Source: Pseudomonas putida
GTDB lineage: Bacteria > Pseudomonadota > Gammaproteobacteria > Pseudomonadales > Pseudomonadaceae
Length of the DNA: 64,000 nucleotides
Reading direction: 5' to 3'
NCBI RefSeq assembly: GCF_030159595.1
Contig: NZ_BSKJ01000015.1
Span: 24,816-88,815, forward strand
The notes beneath the pieces were generated by a model. That model was given only the letters and a program-made list of their open reading frames with translations, did no database searches and was not told where the DNA came from. Of the stretch, positions 33,791 to 41,539 are shown piece by piece. A program made the translations under genes and the position numbers. Every line of letters starts with the position of its first letter. Position 1 is the stretch's first letter.

Positions 33791-35380
33791 CTATTTCACT
33801 TCCGGCGGTGTCTGGAAGGTGTGGTAGGGCGCAGGCGAGGGGATCGACCACTCCAGGCCTTCGGCGCCATCCCAGGGCTTGGCCGGTGCCGGCGCGCCGC
33901 CGCGGATGCACTTGATGACGATGAACAGGAAGAAGATCTGCGTGGCGCCGAACATGAAGGCACCGATCGACGACACCATGTTGAAGTCGGCGAACTGCAG
34001 GTTGTAGTCCGGAATCCGCCGTGGCATGCCGGCCAGCCCCACGAAGTGCATGGGGAAGAAGGCCATGTTCATGCCGACGAACGACAACCAGAAGTGCAGC
34101 TTGCCGAGGGTTTCGTCATACATGTGGCCGGTCCATTTCGGCAGCCAGTAGTAGGCCGAGGCAAAGATGCCGAAGATCGCCCCAGGCACCAGCACATAGT
34201 GGAAGTGCGCCACCACGAAGTAGGTGTCGTGGTACTGGAAGTCCGCCGGGGCGATGGCCAGCATCAACCCGGAGAAGCCGCCGATGGTGAACAGGATGAC
34301 GAAGGCGATGGCGAACAGCATCGGCGTCTCGAAGGTGAGCGAGCCTTCCCACATGGTGCTGACCCAGTTGAACACCTTCACCCCGGTGGGCACGGCAATC
34401 AGCATGGTGGCGTACATGAAGAACAGCTCGCCGACCACCGGGATGCCGACCACGAACATGTGGTGGGCCCAGACGATGAACGACAGGAAGGCGATTGCGC
34501 CGGTGGCGTACACCATCGAGGTGTAGCCGAACAGCGGCTTGCGCGAGAACGCCGGGATGATCGAGCTGACCGCGCCGAACGCCGGCAGGATCATGATGTA
34601 CACCTCGGGGTGGCCGAAGAACCAGAACACATGCTGGAACAGCACCGGGTCGCCGCCGCCAGCGGCACTGAAGAAGCTGGTGCCGAAGTGAATGTCCATC
34701 AGCATCATCGTCACCACACCGGCCAGCACAGGCATCACCGCAATCAGCAGGAACGCGGTAATCAGCCAGGTCCAGACGAACAATGGCATCTTCATCAGGG
34801 TCATGCCCGGCGCACGCAGGTTGAGGATGGTGGCGATCACGTTGATCGCACCCATGATCGAGCTGATGCCCATCAGGTGGATGGCGAAGATGAAGAAGGT
34901 GACGCTGGCCGGGGCGTAGGTGGTGGACAGCGGGGCATAGAAGGTCCAGCCGAAGTTCGGCCCGCCGCCAGGGCTGAACAAGGTTGAGACCAGCAGCAGG
35001 AAGGCGGCTGGCAGCAACCAGAAACTGAAGTTGTTCATGCGCGGCAGGGCCATGTCGGGCGCGCCGATCATCAGCGGGATCATCCAGTTAGCCAGGCCGA
35101 CAAAGGCCGGCATCACGGCGCCGAACACCATGATCAGGCCATGCATGGTGGTCATCTGGTTGAAGAACGCCGGCTCCACGATCTGCAGACCGGGCTGGAA
35201 CAACTCGGCACGGATCACCATGGCGAACGAGCCGCCGAGCAGGAACATGATGAAGGCGAACCACAGGTACATCGTGCCGATGTCTTTATGGTTGGTGGTC
35301 AGCACCCAGCGCATCAGGCCCTTGGCCGGGCCGTGCGCATGGTCATGGCCGTGGGCGTGGTCGTCGATCACTGCACTCAT
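33791..35380 (-). CDS. coxA: Cytochrome c oxidase subunit I
   Basis: The catalytic heme-copper subunit, 529 residues, 12 helices. Heme a ligand His is in MTTMHGLIM. CuB/Tyr lie in WFFGHPEVYIMILP and WAHHMFVVG. Heme a/a3 ligands lie in HDTYFVVAHFHYVLV. The N-terminus is His-rich (DDHAHGHDHAHG), unusual but common in Pseudomonas. Start at 35380 (MSAVIDDHAHG). It pairs with coxB upstream, 43 bases away. Confidence 0.96.
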   Translation of the reverse strand: MSAVIDDHAHGHDHAHGPAKGLMRWVLTTNHKDIGTMYLWFAFIMFLLGGSFAMVIRAELFQPGLQIVEPAFFNQMTTMHGLIMVFGAVMPAFVGLANWMIPLMIGAPDMALPRMNNFSFWLLPAAFLLLVSTLFSPGGGPNFGWTFYAPLSTTYAPASVTFFIFAIHLMGISSIMGAINVIATILNLRAPGMTLMKMPLFVWTWLITAFLLIAVMPVLAGVVTMMLMDIHFGTSFFSAAGGGDPVLFQHVFWFFGHPEVYIMILPAFGAVSSIIPAFSRKPLFGYTSMVYATGAIAFLSFIVWAHHMFVVGIPVVGELFFMYATMLIAVPTGVKVFNWVSTMWEGSLTFETPMLFAIAFVILFTIGGFSGLMLAIAPADFQYHDTYFVVAHFHYVLVPGAIFGIFASAYYWLPKWTGHMYDETLGKLHFWLSFVGMNMAFFPMHFVGLAGMPRRIPDYNLQFADFNMVSSIGAFMFGATQIFFLFIVIKCIRGGAPAPAKPWDGAEGLEWSIPSPAPYHTFQTPPEVK

Positions 35381-35423
35381 GTCCTGTCTCCTGCAATCCA
35401 TTGATTGCCGCGAGTAACCCGGT

Positions 35424-36551
35424 TCACTTGGCTTCTGCCTGCTTCAGCGCCAGCACGTCCTTCGGCGTGACCATGTCGCCTTTGTTATTGCCCCAGGCGT
35501 TGCGCTCGTAGGTGACCACAGCAGCGATGTCGACTTCCGACAGCTGCTTGCCAAAGGCGGCCATGGCCGTGCCAGGCTTGCCGTGGAAGACGATGCTCAG
35601 GTGGCCTTCCTTCGGCCCGGTGGCGATCTTCGAGCCCTTGAGCGCCGGGAACATCGGCGGCAGGCCCTGGCCTTCGGCCTGGTGACAGGCCACGCAGGTG
35701 GTGTGGTAGATCTTGTCGCCACGCGCCACCAGTTCTTCCAGGGTCCACTCCTTGCTGGTCAGCTCCTTGAGCTTGGCGGCTTCAGCCTTGCGCTCGCCCA
35801 GCCAGGTGTCATAGTCGGCCTTCGATTTGACCTCGACCACCACCGGCATGAAGCCGTGGTCCTTGCCACACAACTCGGTGCACTGGCCGCGGTAGATGCC
35901 GGGCTTCTCGACACGGGTCCAGGCTTCGTTGACGAAGCCGGGGATGGCGTCGCGCTTGACCGCGAAGGCCGGCACCCACCAGGAGTGGATGACGTCGGCG
36001 GCAGTTACCAGAAAGCGCACCTTGGCACCCACCGGCAGTACCAGCGGCTGGTCGACTTCGAGCAGGTAGTGCTCGTCCTTGGGGGCCTTGTTGTGAATCT
36101 GATCGGCGGGGGTGGCCAGGTTGCTGAAGAATTCCACGTCCTGGCCCAGGTATTTGTAGTGCCACTTCCACTGATAGCCGGTGACCTGAATGTCGATGTC
36201 CGACTCGCTGGCATCGTAGATGTCGATCAGGGTCTTGGTGGCCGGGATGGCCATGACCACCAGGATCAGGAAGGGCACCACGGTCCAGAGGATTTCCACC
36301 CAGGTATGCTCGTGGAAATGCGCGGCCTGCTGGCCGGTGGAGCGACGGTGGATGACCATCGACCAGAACATCGCGCCGAACACCACGATGCCGATGATCA
36401 CGCAGATCCAGAAGATGGTCATGTGCAGGTCGAAGACGGCGTTGGAGACTTCCGTCGCCCCCGGGTGCATGTTCACGGTCCAGGCGGCGTTGGCCTGACC
36501 AAAAACCGACCACAACAGGAGGCCCATCCAGACATGTGGATGTCGCATCAT
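35424..36551 (-). CDS. coxB: Cytochrome c oxidase subunit II with fused cytochrome c domain
   Basis: 375 residues. Signal peptide, two membrane helices (about 40-65 and 85-105), then a cupredoxin domain with the CuA ligands H...C-x3-C...H...M in QCTELCGKDHGFMPV. A C-terminal cytochrome c domain (about 275-370) carries CVACH (TTCVACHQAEGQGLPPM) and a Met ligand in GTAMAAFGKQLS. The enzyme is therefore of the caa3 type. It is first in the operon, with a possible promoter about 135 bases upstream. Confidence 0.95.
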   Translation of the reverse strand: MMRHPHVWMGLLLWSVFGQANAAWTVNMHPGATEVSNAVFDLHMTIFWICVIIGIVVFGAMFWSMVIHRRSTGQQAAHFHEHTWVEILWTVVPFLILVVMAIPATKTLIDIYDASESDIDIQVTGYQWKWHYKYLGQDVEFFSNLATPADQIHNKAPKDEHYLLEVDQPLVLPVGAKVRFLVTAADVIHSWWVPAFAVKRDAIPGFVNEAWTRVEKPGIYRGQCTELCGKDHGFMPVVVEVKSKADYDTWLGERKAEAAKLKELTSKEWTLEELVARGDKIYHTTCVACHQAEGQGLPPMFPALKGSKIATGPKEGHLSIVFHGKPGTAMAAFGKQLSEVDIAAVVTYERNAWGNNKGDMVTPKDVLALKQAEAK

Positions 36552-36919
36552 TGCGGGTTCCCCTTCTAATTCTTGTTGTCCCGGAGGCGTGGCCTGCGGC
36601 AAGAGGGAACGGCGGTCAAGACTGCCTGGCTTCGACGACCGAGCCCCTGCAAAAGCAGTCGGGCCTCATCAACGAATCACGTTCACCGGGAGTATAGACA
36701 GCGACCAATGGCACGCAATGAAGCCTGTGAAATGAACTTCACGAAATGGCCAAATGCCCTGAGAGCCGCGCGCTTGAGGGGGTATGGCGCAATAATGGCA
36801 ATTCGATATACCAGAGCAAGCACACGTTTGCGCGACTTATAACAAATACGTCTTAGGTATTCTGTATACCGAGCTAATTTAGTGTCTTCCGTTTGAAACG
36901 TAATGTCCCTGGAGTTGTC
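36552..36919. other. Divergent intergenic region, coxB / unknown gene
   Basis: 368 bases without a gene I can support. The left part holds the candidate coxB promoter; the right part (36780-36900) is AT-richer and probably carries the promoter of the rightward gene at 36920. No repeat or terminator was seen. Confidence 0.6.
36691..36718 (-). promoter_or_regulatory. Candidate coxB promoter
   Basis: Read leftward: TTGCGT (36718-36713), a 16-base spacer, then CTATACT (36697-36691). CTATACT equals the RpoS-preferred -10. In P. aeruginosa the aa3 oxidase operon is known to be RpoS-dependent. The predicted leader is about 135 nt. Confidence 0.5.
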
Positions 36920-37561
36920 ATGAACATCGCTGCTGTACGCGAGCAGGTAAGCCAAGCCCATCAACATGAAGGCCAGACCGGCCAATTGAAAGCGCGTCTC
37001 GAGCTGCAACTGCCCCACCTGCACCCCTCGATCCAACTGCCTGAGCAGGACGCCCAGGGTACTTTGGCGCGCTTCGTCAGCGCCTACATCGACCAGGTTC
37101 CGGAACTGCTGGAAGCCGCACACGCAGTTGCCCGCGAGGCCGGGATCGAATCGCAGATCAAACCTGTACTGAAAATTGCCGAGGCCTACTTCCTGCAGCC
37201 GCCCAGCGTGATGCAAGGGCATGTGGGCCTGGACTGCCTGCTGGATGAGGCCTACCTGGCGCACCGCCTGGTGGAGGAGGTGAATGACTTGTACATCCGC
37301 CACTTCCAGCAGCCGCTGATCCCGGTCGACACCACCGTCGCCAACCTGATTGCCCACCAGTTGATTGGTGAAGCGTTTGCCAACCAGCTGGATGAAGTGG
37401 TGCACCACTCGGTTGACGAAATGCTCAACGACGAGAGTTTTGCGGTGGAGTCAGTGGAGGCTTATCGCGAGAAACTGAGCAGCCCGGCAACTGGCGAGGC
37501 CTGGAAGCGCTGGCCTTGCCTGTCGCGACAGTTGGGTGTCGAGCTGGGTCAACCGGCCTGA
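36920..37561 (+). CDS. Conserved Pseudomonas protein of unknown function
   Basis: 213 residues, soluble, no signal peptide or membrane segment. It is acidic and mainly helical (LARFVSAYIDQVPELLEAAHAVAREAG), with a middle part rich in His/Asp (LDEAYLAHRLVEEVNDLYIRH) and a second acidic segment (DEVVHHSVDEMLNDESF). The regularly spaced His, Asp and Glu residues could bind a metal, but I recognise no family. It stands alone between the oxidase operon and the SulP/carbonic-anhydrase pair. The start ATG at 36920 has GGAG seven bases upstream. Confidence 0.7.
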   Translation: MNIAAVREQVSQAHQHEGQTGQLKARLELQLPHLHPSIQLPEQDAQGTLARFVSAYIDQVPELLEAAHAVAREAGIESQIKPVLKIAEAYFLQPPSVMQGHVGLDCLLDEAYLAHRLVEEVNDLYIRHFQQPLIPVDTTVANLIAHQLIGEAFANQLDEVVHHSVDEMLNDESFAVESVEAYREKLSSPATGEAWKRWPCLSRQLGVELGQPA

Positions 37562-37574
37562 TACTCCTGCCCCG

Positions 37575-37668
37575 GCCTCTTCGCGGGTAAACCCGCTCCC
37601 ACAGGGACCGCACAGGCTTTGAATGCTGTGCAGTACCCTGTGGGAGCGGGTTTACCCGCGAAGAGGCC
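37575..37668. repeat. REP pair F (inverted)
   Basis: GGCCTCTTCGCGGGTAAACC continues into CGCTCCCAC, and its inverted copy follows after about 35 bases; this is the longest pair (with GGCCTC arms). It lies between convergent stops. Confidence 0.88.
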
Positions 37669-37694
37669 AGTTCAGGCAACAGAGATTTTCAGCT

Positions 37695-39227
37695 TCAGAC
37701 CCCCACCCCCGCCGTAGTGCGCAACCGCCCTTCGATCCGCCGCTTCAGGCGCCGCTGTTCTATCAACAACCGCGACCCATTCGCCGCATTGCTGCGCCCC
37801 CAGTCTTCAAGCAACTCAAGGCACGAGTGGTCGATATAGCTCAAGTTACCCAGCGGCACATGCAACGTGGTCCCCGCAGGTACGGTATCCAGCACCTGCG
37901 TAAGCGCCGGCACCTTCAGGAACGTCGCCGCACCACTGAGCCGCAGCTCCATGTGCCCAGCCTTCTCCAGGCTCACCAGGTTGATCTTCAGCCGCGCCGC
38001 CTTGAACGCCAGCTTCAACAACGTCAGGGCAAAGCCCAGCAGCACACCGGTCAGCAGGTCGGTGAAGATGATCGCCAACGCCGTCGCCGCATAGGTGAAC
38101 ATCGGCATGCGGCCATAACGGCCCAGGCCACGGAAGGCCTTGAAGTCGACCAGTTTGACCCCGGTAAACACCAGCACACCGGCCAGGCTAGCCACCGGAA
38201 TCTGTTGCAGCACGCTGCTCAACACCACCACAAAGGCCAATAGCCACAGACCGTGGAAGATCGCCGAAGCCCGCGTCTGCGCACCCGCTTGCACGTTGGC
38301 CGAGCTGCGCACGATCACGCCCGTCATCGGTAGCGCGCCCAGCACACCACAGAGCATGTTGCCGATACCTTGAGCCGACAATTCACGATCGAAGTCCGAA
38401 CGCTGGCCGCTGTGCATGCGGTCTACCGCTGCAGCCGACAGCAAGGTTTCGGCGCTAGCGATGAAGGCCAGGGCAAAGGCGGCGACCAGCAGGGTAGGGT
38501 CGGCCAACTGCATCAGGTCACCCGGGCTGATCCAGTCGATGGCCTCGGACAGGTCTGCCGGCACTTGCACCCGGTTTACCGGCAAGGCCAGCCACATACT
38601 GATAACGGTCATGGCCGCAACACCCAGCAACGCGCCAGGGACGAAACGCAGCCGTTGAGGCCGAAGGCGCTCCCAGCCCCACATGATAGCGATAGTGCCC
38701 AAGCCCAGCGCACCGGCCATCCAGCCGGAGCCTGCGCTTTCCTGTGGCAGGGCTGCGGCAACGGTGGACGGGAATTCCAGCAGGTTCTGCAACCCGGAAG
38801 GCTGCGGTGCTGTATCGAACATCACATGCACCTGCGACAGCACGATCAGCACGCCAATCCCCGCCAACATGCCGTACACCACCGCTGGCGCAGTGACACG
38901 GAACCAGCACCCCAGCCGAAGGCGCCCGGCCAGCAGTTGCAGTAGCCCGGCCAGCAACAGGATCGGCCCGAGCATGGCCATGCCGTGTTGGCGTACCAAT
39001 TCGAACACCAATACAGCAAGGCCCGCCGCTGGGCCGCTGACCTGTAGCGGCGAACCGGCAAGGAAACCGACGACAACACCGCCGATAATGCCGGTAATAA
39101 GCCCTTTGGCCGGCGGCATGCCCGAAGCAATCGCAATGCCCATGCATAACGGCAGAGCCACCAGGAAGACCACCACCGACGCCAGCAACTCACGCGGCAG
39201 GGCCGCTTTCAACTGTGTAATGTTCAC
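37695..39227 (-). CDS. SulP-family anion permease (probable bicarbonate transporter)
   Basis: 510 residues, about eleven membrane helices, with SLC26/SulP marks LVALPLCMGIAIASGMPPAKG and GIIGGVVVGFLAGSPLQVSGP. The C-terminus (about 410-510) is a short STAS domain (SYIDHSCLELLEDWGR). It follows the beta-carbonic anhydrase on the same strand by 190 bases. SulP members next to a carbonic anhydrase are considered bicarbonate transporters (BicA-like), so sulfate is not assumed. The start is a GTG at 39227 preceded by GGAG. Confidence 0.85.
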   Translation of the reverse strand: MNITQLKAALPRELLASVVVFLVALPLCMGIAIASGMPPAKGLITGIIGGVVVGFLAGSPLQVSGPAAGLAVLVFELVRQHGMAMLGPILLLAGLLQLLAGRLRLGCWFRVTAPAVVYGMLAGIGVLIVLSQVHVMFDTAPQPSGLQNLLEFPSTVAAALPQESAGSGWMAGALGLGTIAIMWGWERLRPQRLRFVPGALLGVAAMTVISMWLALPVNRVQVPADLSEAIDWISPGDLMQLADPTLLVAAFALAFIASAETLLSAAAVDRMHSGQRSDFDRELSAQGIGNMLCGVLGALPMTGVIVRSSANVQAGAQTRASAIFHGLWLLAFVVVLSSVLQQIPVASLAGVLVFTGVKLVDFKAFRGLGRYGRMPMFTYAATALAIIFTDLLTGVLLGFALTLLKLAFKAARLKINLVSLEKAGHMELRLSGAATFLKVPALTQVLDTVPAGTTLHVPLGNLSYIDHSCLELLEDWGRSNAANGSRLLIEQRRLKRRIEGRLRTTAGVGV

Positions 39228-39417
39228 CGTGTTTCTCCATTCTTTGTCGCACGGCCATTCCCCTGGCCATGGGCACGTTAGCCCCTGACGAGCGCGCAGG
39301 CGCGGGCCGCCAGCGGTCATGCCGGCAGGACAGTCAGGGAATTCAAGGCAGCAGAAGGCCGCGCCACACCCTAAAGGGTGCAGCCGGCTATCAAGGTTCT
39401 AGCGGTGGATGGGTCGC

Positions 39418-40137
39418 TTAGTAGCGGCCTCTCGGAGTAGCGCAGGGGACCGGCTCGCCAGCAGCCAGGGGCATGAAGCTGTCGCTGGCGGCGTCGTAGG
39501 CTTCGATCCTGCTGGTCTCGATGTCGTAGACCCAGCCATGGATGTACAACTGGCCAGCGGCCAGACGCGAGGCCACCGAAGGGTGGGTACGCAGGTGGTG
39601 CAGCTGGGCGATGACGTTTTCCTTGGTCAGCACCTGCATGGTTTCGTGTTCACTGCCGCACGAGCAGTTGTTCTCGACCACGGTGCGAGCCACTTCGGCG
39701 TGGCGTAACCAGGCCCCGACCGTCGGCATCTTGTCCAGCGAGTGCGGGTTGAGTACCGCACGCATCGCGCCACAGTCGGAGTGGCCGCAAATGATGATGT
39801 GGTGCACTTTCAGTGCGAGAACTGCGTATTCGATGGCGCTGGAAACACCACCGTTCATCTGGCCATAAGGCGGTACCACGTTACCCACGTTACGCGTCAC
39901 GAACAGGTCGCCTGGCGAGCTCTGGGTGATCAGCTCGGGGACGATGCGCGAATCGGCGCAGGTGATGAACATGGCTCGCGGCGTTTGCGCAGTGGCGAGC
40001 TTCTTGAACAGTTCTTGCTGCTCGGGGAAGACGTCATGGTGAAAGCGCAGGAAGCCGTCGACGATGTGCTTCAGGGCTGCATCGGCGCCCTCGGCGGGTA
40101 CATCCGGAACGACCTTGGATGGGTCCTTGACGGGCAT
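39418..40137 (-). CDS. Beta-class carbonic anhydrase
   Basis: Interconverts CO2 and bicarbonate in the cytoplasm, 239 residues. Zinc ligands are readable: Cys in ITCADSRIVPEL, His and Cys in CGHSDCGAMRAVL; the catalytic Asp-Arg pair is in CADSR. RNVGNVVPPYG is also typical. The extra cysteine pair NNCSCGSEHE is not a zinc motif of the family. It is the upstream partner of the SulP permease and probably feeds or uses its bicarbonate. Confidence 0.93.
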   Translation of the reverse strand: MPVKDPSKVVPDVPAEGADAALKHIVDGFLRFHHDVFPEQQELFKKLATAQTPRAMFITCADSRIVPELITQSSPGDLFVTRNVGNVVPPYGQMNGGVSSAIEYAVLALKVHHIIICGHSDCGAMRAVLNPHSLDKMPTVGAWLRHAEVARTVVENNCSCGSEHETMQVLTKENVIAQLHHLRTHPSVASRLAAGQLYIHGWVYDIETSRIEAYDAASDSFMPLAAGEPVPCATPRGRY

Positions 40138-40410
40138 GATTCATCCTCTTGACGGTGTGTTGGTAAATCCATTTTACCGGTGAAAGATTCTGGCTATGCA
40201 GGGATTTAGATGACACGCACGGGCCATAGATCACAGTCGGTGTGGACTGGTTTCCTACGCTAGCGGGGAAAACTTAACTGAAACTTAATTCGAAGGCTCT
40301 AGAACAGGCGTTCCAGATATGAAAGGCGGGATCTGAATAATAGCAAAAAAGCATCAGTTGCCAATATGGATTAGCAAAATTATTGGGTGTTATTAGCTGA
40401 GTTACAGGCA

Positions 40411-41469
40411 TCAGAACAACGCCATCTGGCCCCCCGGTGGGCAGAATGCCGAGCAATCCAGTGCCTGCGCTTCCCGCCCTTCAAAGTCCAGCCGCTTCAT
40501 GGCCTTGGCAAAGCGCTGAGCCAGCAGTTCGGCAAACACGCCTTCCCCGCGCATGCGCGCGCCAAAGCGGCTGTCATACAACTCACCGCCCCGGCTCTGG
40601 CGGATCAGGCTCAATACATGCGCCGCCCGTTGCGGGTAATGGTCCTGCAACCACTGTTCGAACAGCGGTGCCACTTCCAGTGGCAGGCGCAGCATCATGT
40701 AGGCCGCGCTCTGTGCACCGGCTTCCTTGGCAGCCTCCAACAGACGTTCCAGTTCACTGTCGTTGATCATCGGAATCATCGGCGAACACAACACACCCAC
40801 CGGCACACCCGCCTCGCGCAATACGCGGATGGCCCTCAAGCGTGCGCCGGGTGAGGCCGCTCGTGGCTCCAGCACCCGCTTGAGATCATCGTCCAGCGTG
40901 GTCAGGCTGATCATTACCCGCGCCAAGCGCTGGCGGGCCATCTCGGCCAGCAGGTCAAGGTCGCGAAGCACCAGCGAACCCTTGGTGACAAGGGTCACCG
41001 GATGGCGAAAACGCAGCAACACTTCAAGCAGACGCCGGGTGAGCATATGCTCTCGCTCGATCGGTTGGTAAGGGTCGGTGTTGGAGCCCAGGTTGATCGG
41101 CGCGCACCTGTAGCCCGGCTTGCTCAATTGTTGCGCAAGCACCTCGGCGGCGTTGGTCTTGGCAATCAGCTTGGTCTCGAAATCCAGGCCGGGGGAAAGG
41201 TCCCAGTAGGCATGGGAGGGGCGGGCATAGCAGTAGATACAGCCATGCTCGCAGCCTCGATAAGGGTTGATGGAGCGGTCGAAGGGCAGGTCGGGCGAGG
41301 TGTTGCGGCTGATCACCGACTTGGCGGTTTCTATCCGCACTTCAGTGCCTTGCGTCTGTGGCACTTCCTGGTACCAGCCATCATCCACTGCCACCGAATG
41401 GTTCGTGGCAAAGCGGTTATGTGGGTTGTGCGCCGTGCCACGGCCCTTTTGCGGTGCTGGGGGAATCAT
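40411..41469 (-). CDS. PA0069-family radical SAM protein (SplB-like), SOS-box gene
   Basis: 352 residues. The radical SAM cluster motif is CxxxCxxC (CEHGCIYC) near residue 75, in the context NPYRGCEHGCIYCYARPSH. The SAM-binding and barrel regions follow (INLGSNTDPYQPIER, VTLVTKGSLVLRDLDLL, MISLTTLDDDLKRVLEP). The family is related to spore photoproduct lyase (SplB) and belongs to the P. aeruginosa LexA regulon (PA0069). A LexA box 15 bases upstream supports DNA-damage induction. The substrate is unknown; a DNA-lesion or nucleic-acid substrate is an inference. Confidence 0.85.
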   Translation of the reverse strand: MIPPAPQKGRGTAHNPHNRFATNHSVAVDDGWYQEVPQTQGTEVRIETAKSVISRNTSPDLPFDRSINPYRGCEHGCIYCYARPSHAYWDLSPGLDFETKLIAKTNAAEVLAQQLSKPGYRCAPINLGSNTDPYQPIEREHMLTRRLLEVLLRFRHPVTLVTKGSLVLRDLDLLAEMARQRLARVMISLTTLDDDLKRVLEPRAASPGARLRAIRVLREAGVPVGVLCSPMIPMINDSELERLLEAAKEAGAQSAAYMMLRLPLEVAPLFEQWLQDHYPQRAAHVLSLIRQSRGGELYDSRFGARMRGEGVFAELLAQRFAKAMKRLDFEGREAQALDCSAFCPPGGQMALF

Positions 41470-41483
41470 GGCTCACCTCGATA

Positions 41484-41499
41484 CTGTATTCATATACAG
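41484..41499. promoter_or_regulatory. LexA box
   Basis: CTGTATTCATATACAG matches CTGT-N8-ACAG perfectly, and is flanked by TA on both sides as in the best SOS boxes. It is centred 22 bases before the radical SAM start and 48 bases from the end of the neighbouring peptidase gene, so it serves the radical SAM gene. Confidence 0.85.
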
Positions 41500-41539
41500 T
41501 ATCGTGTGCACCCGAATCTTTCCAGCACCTCTGGTCTAC

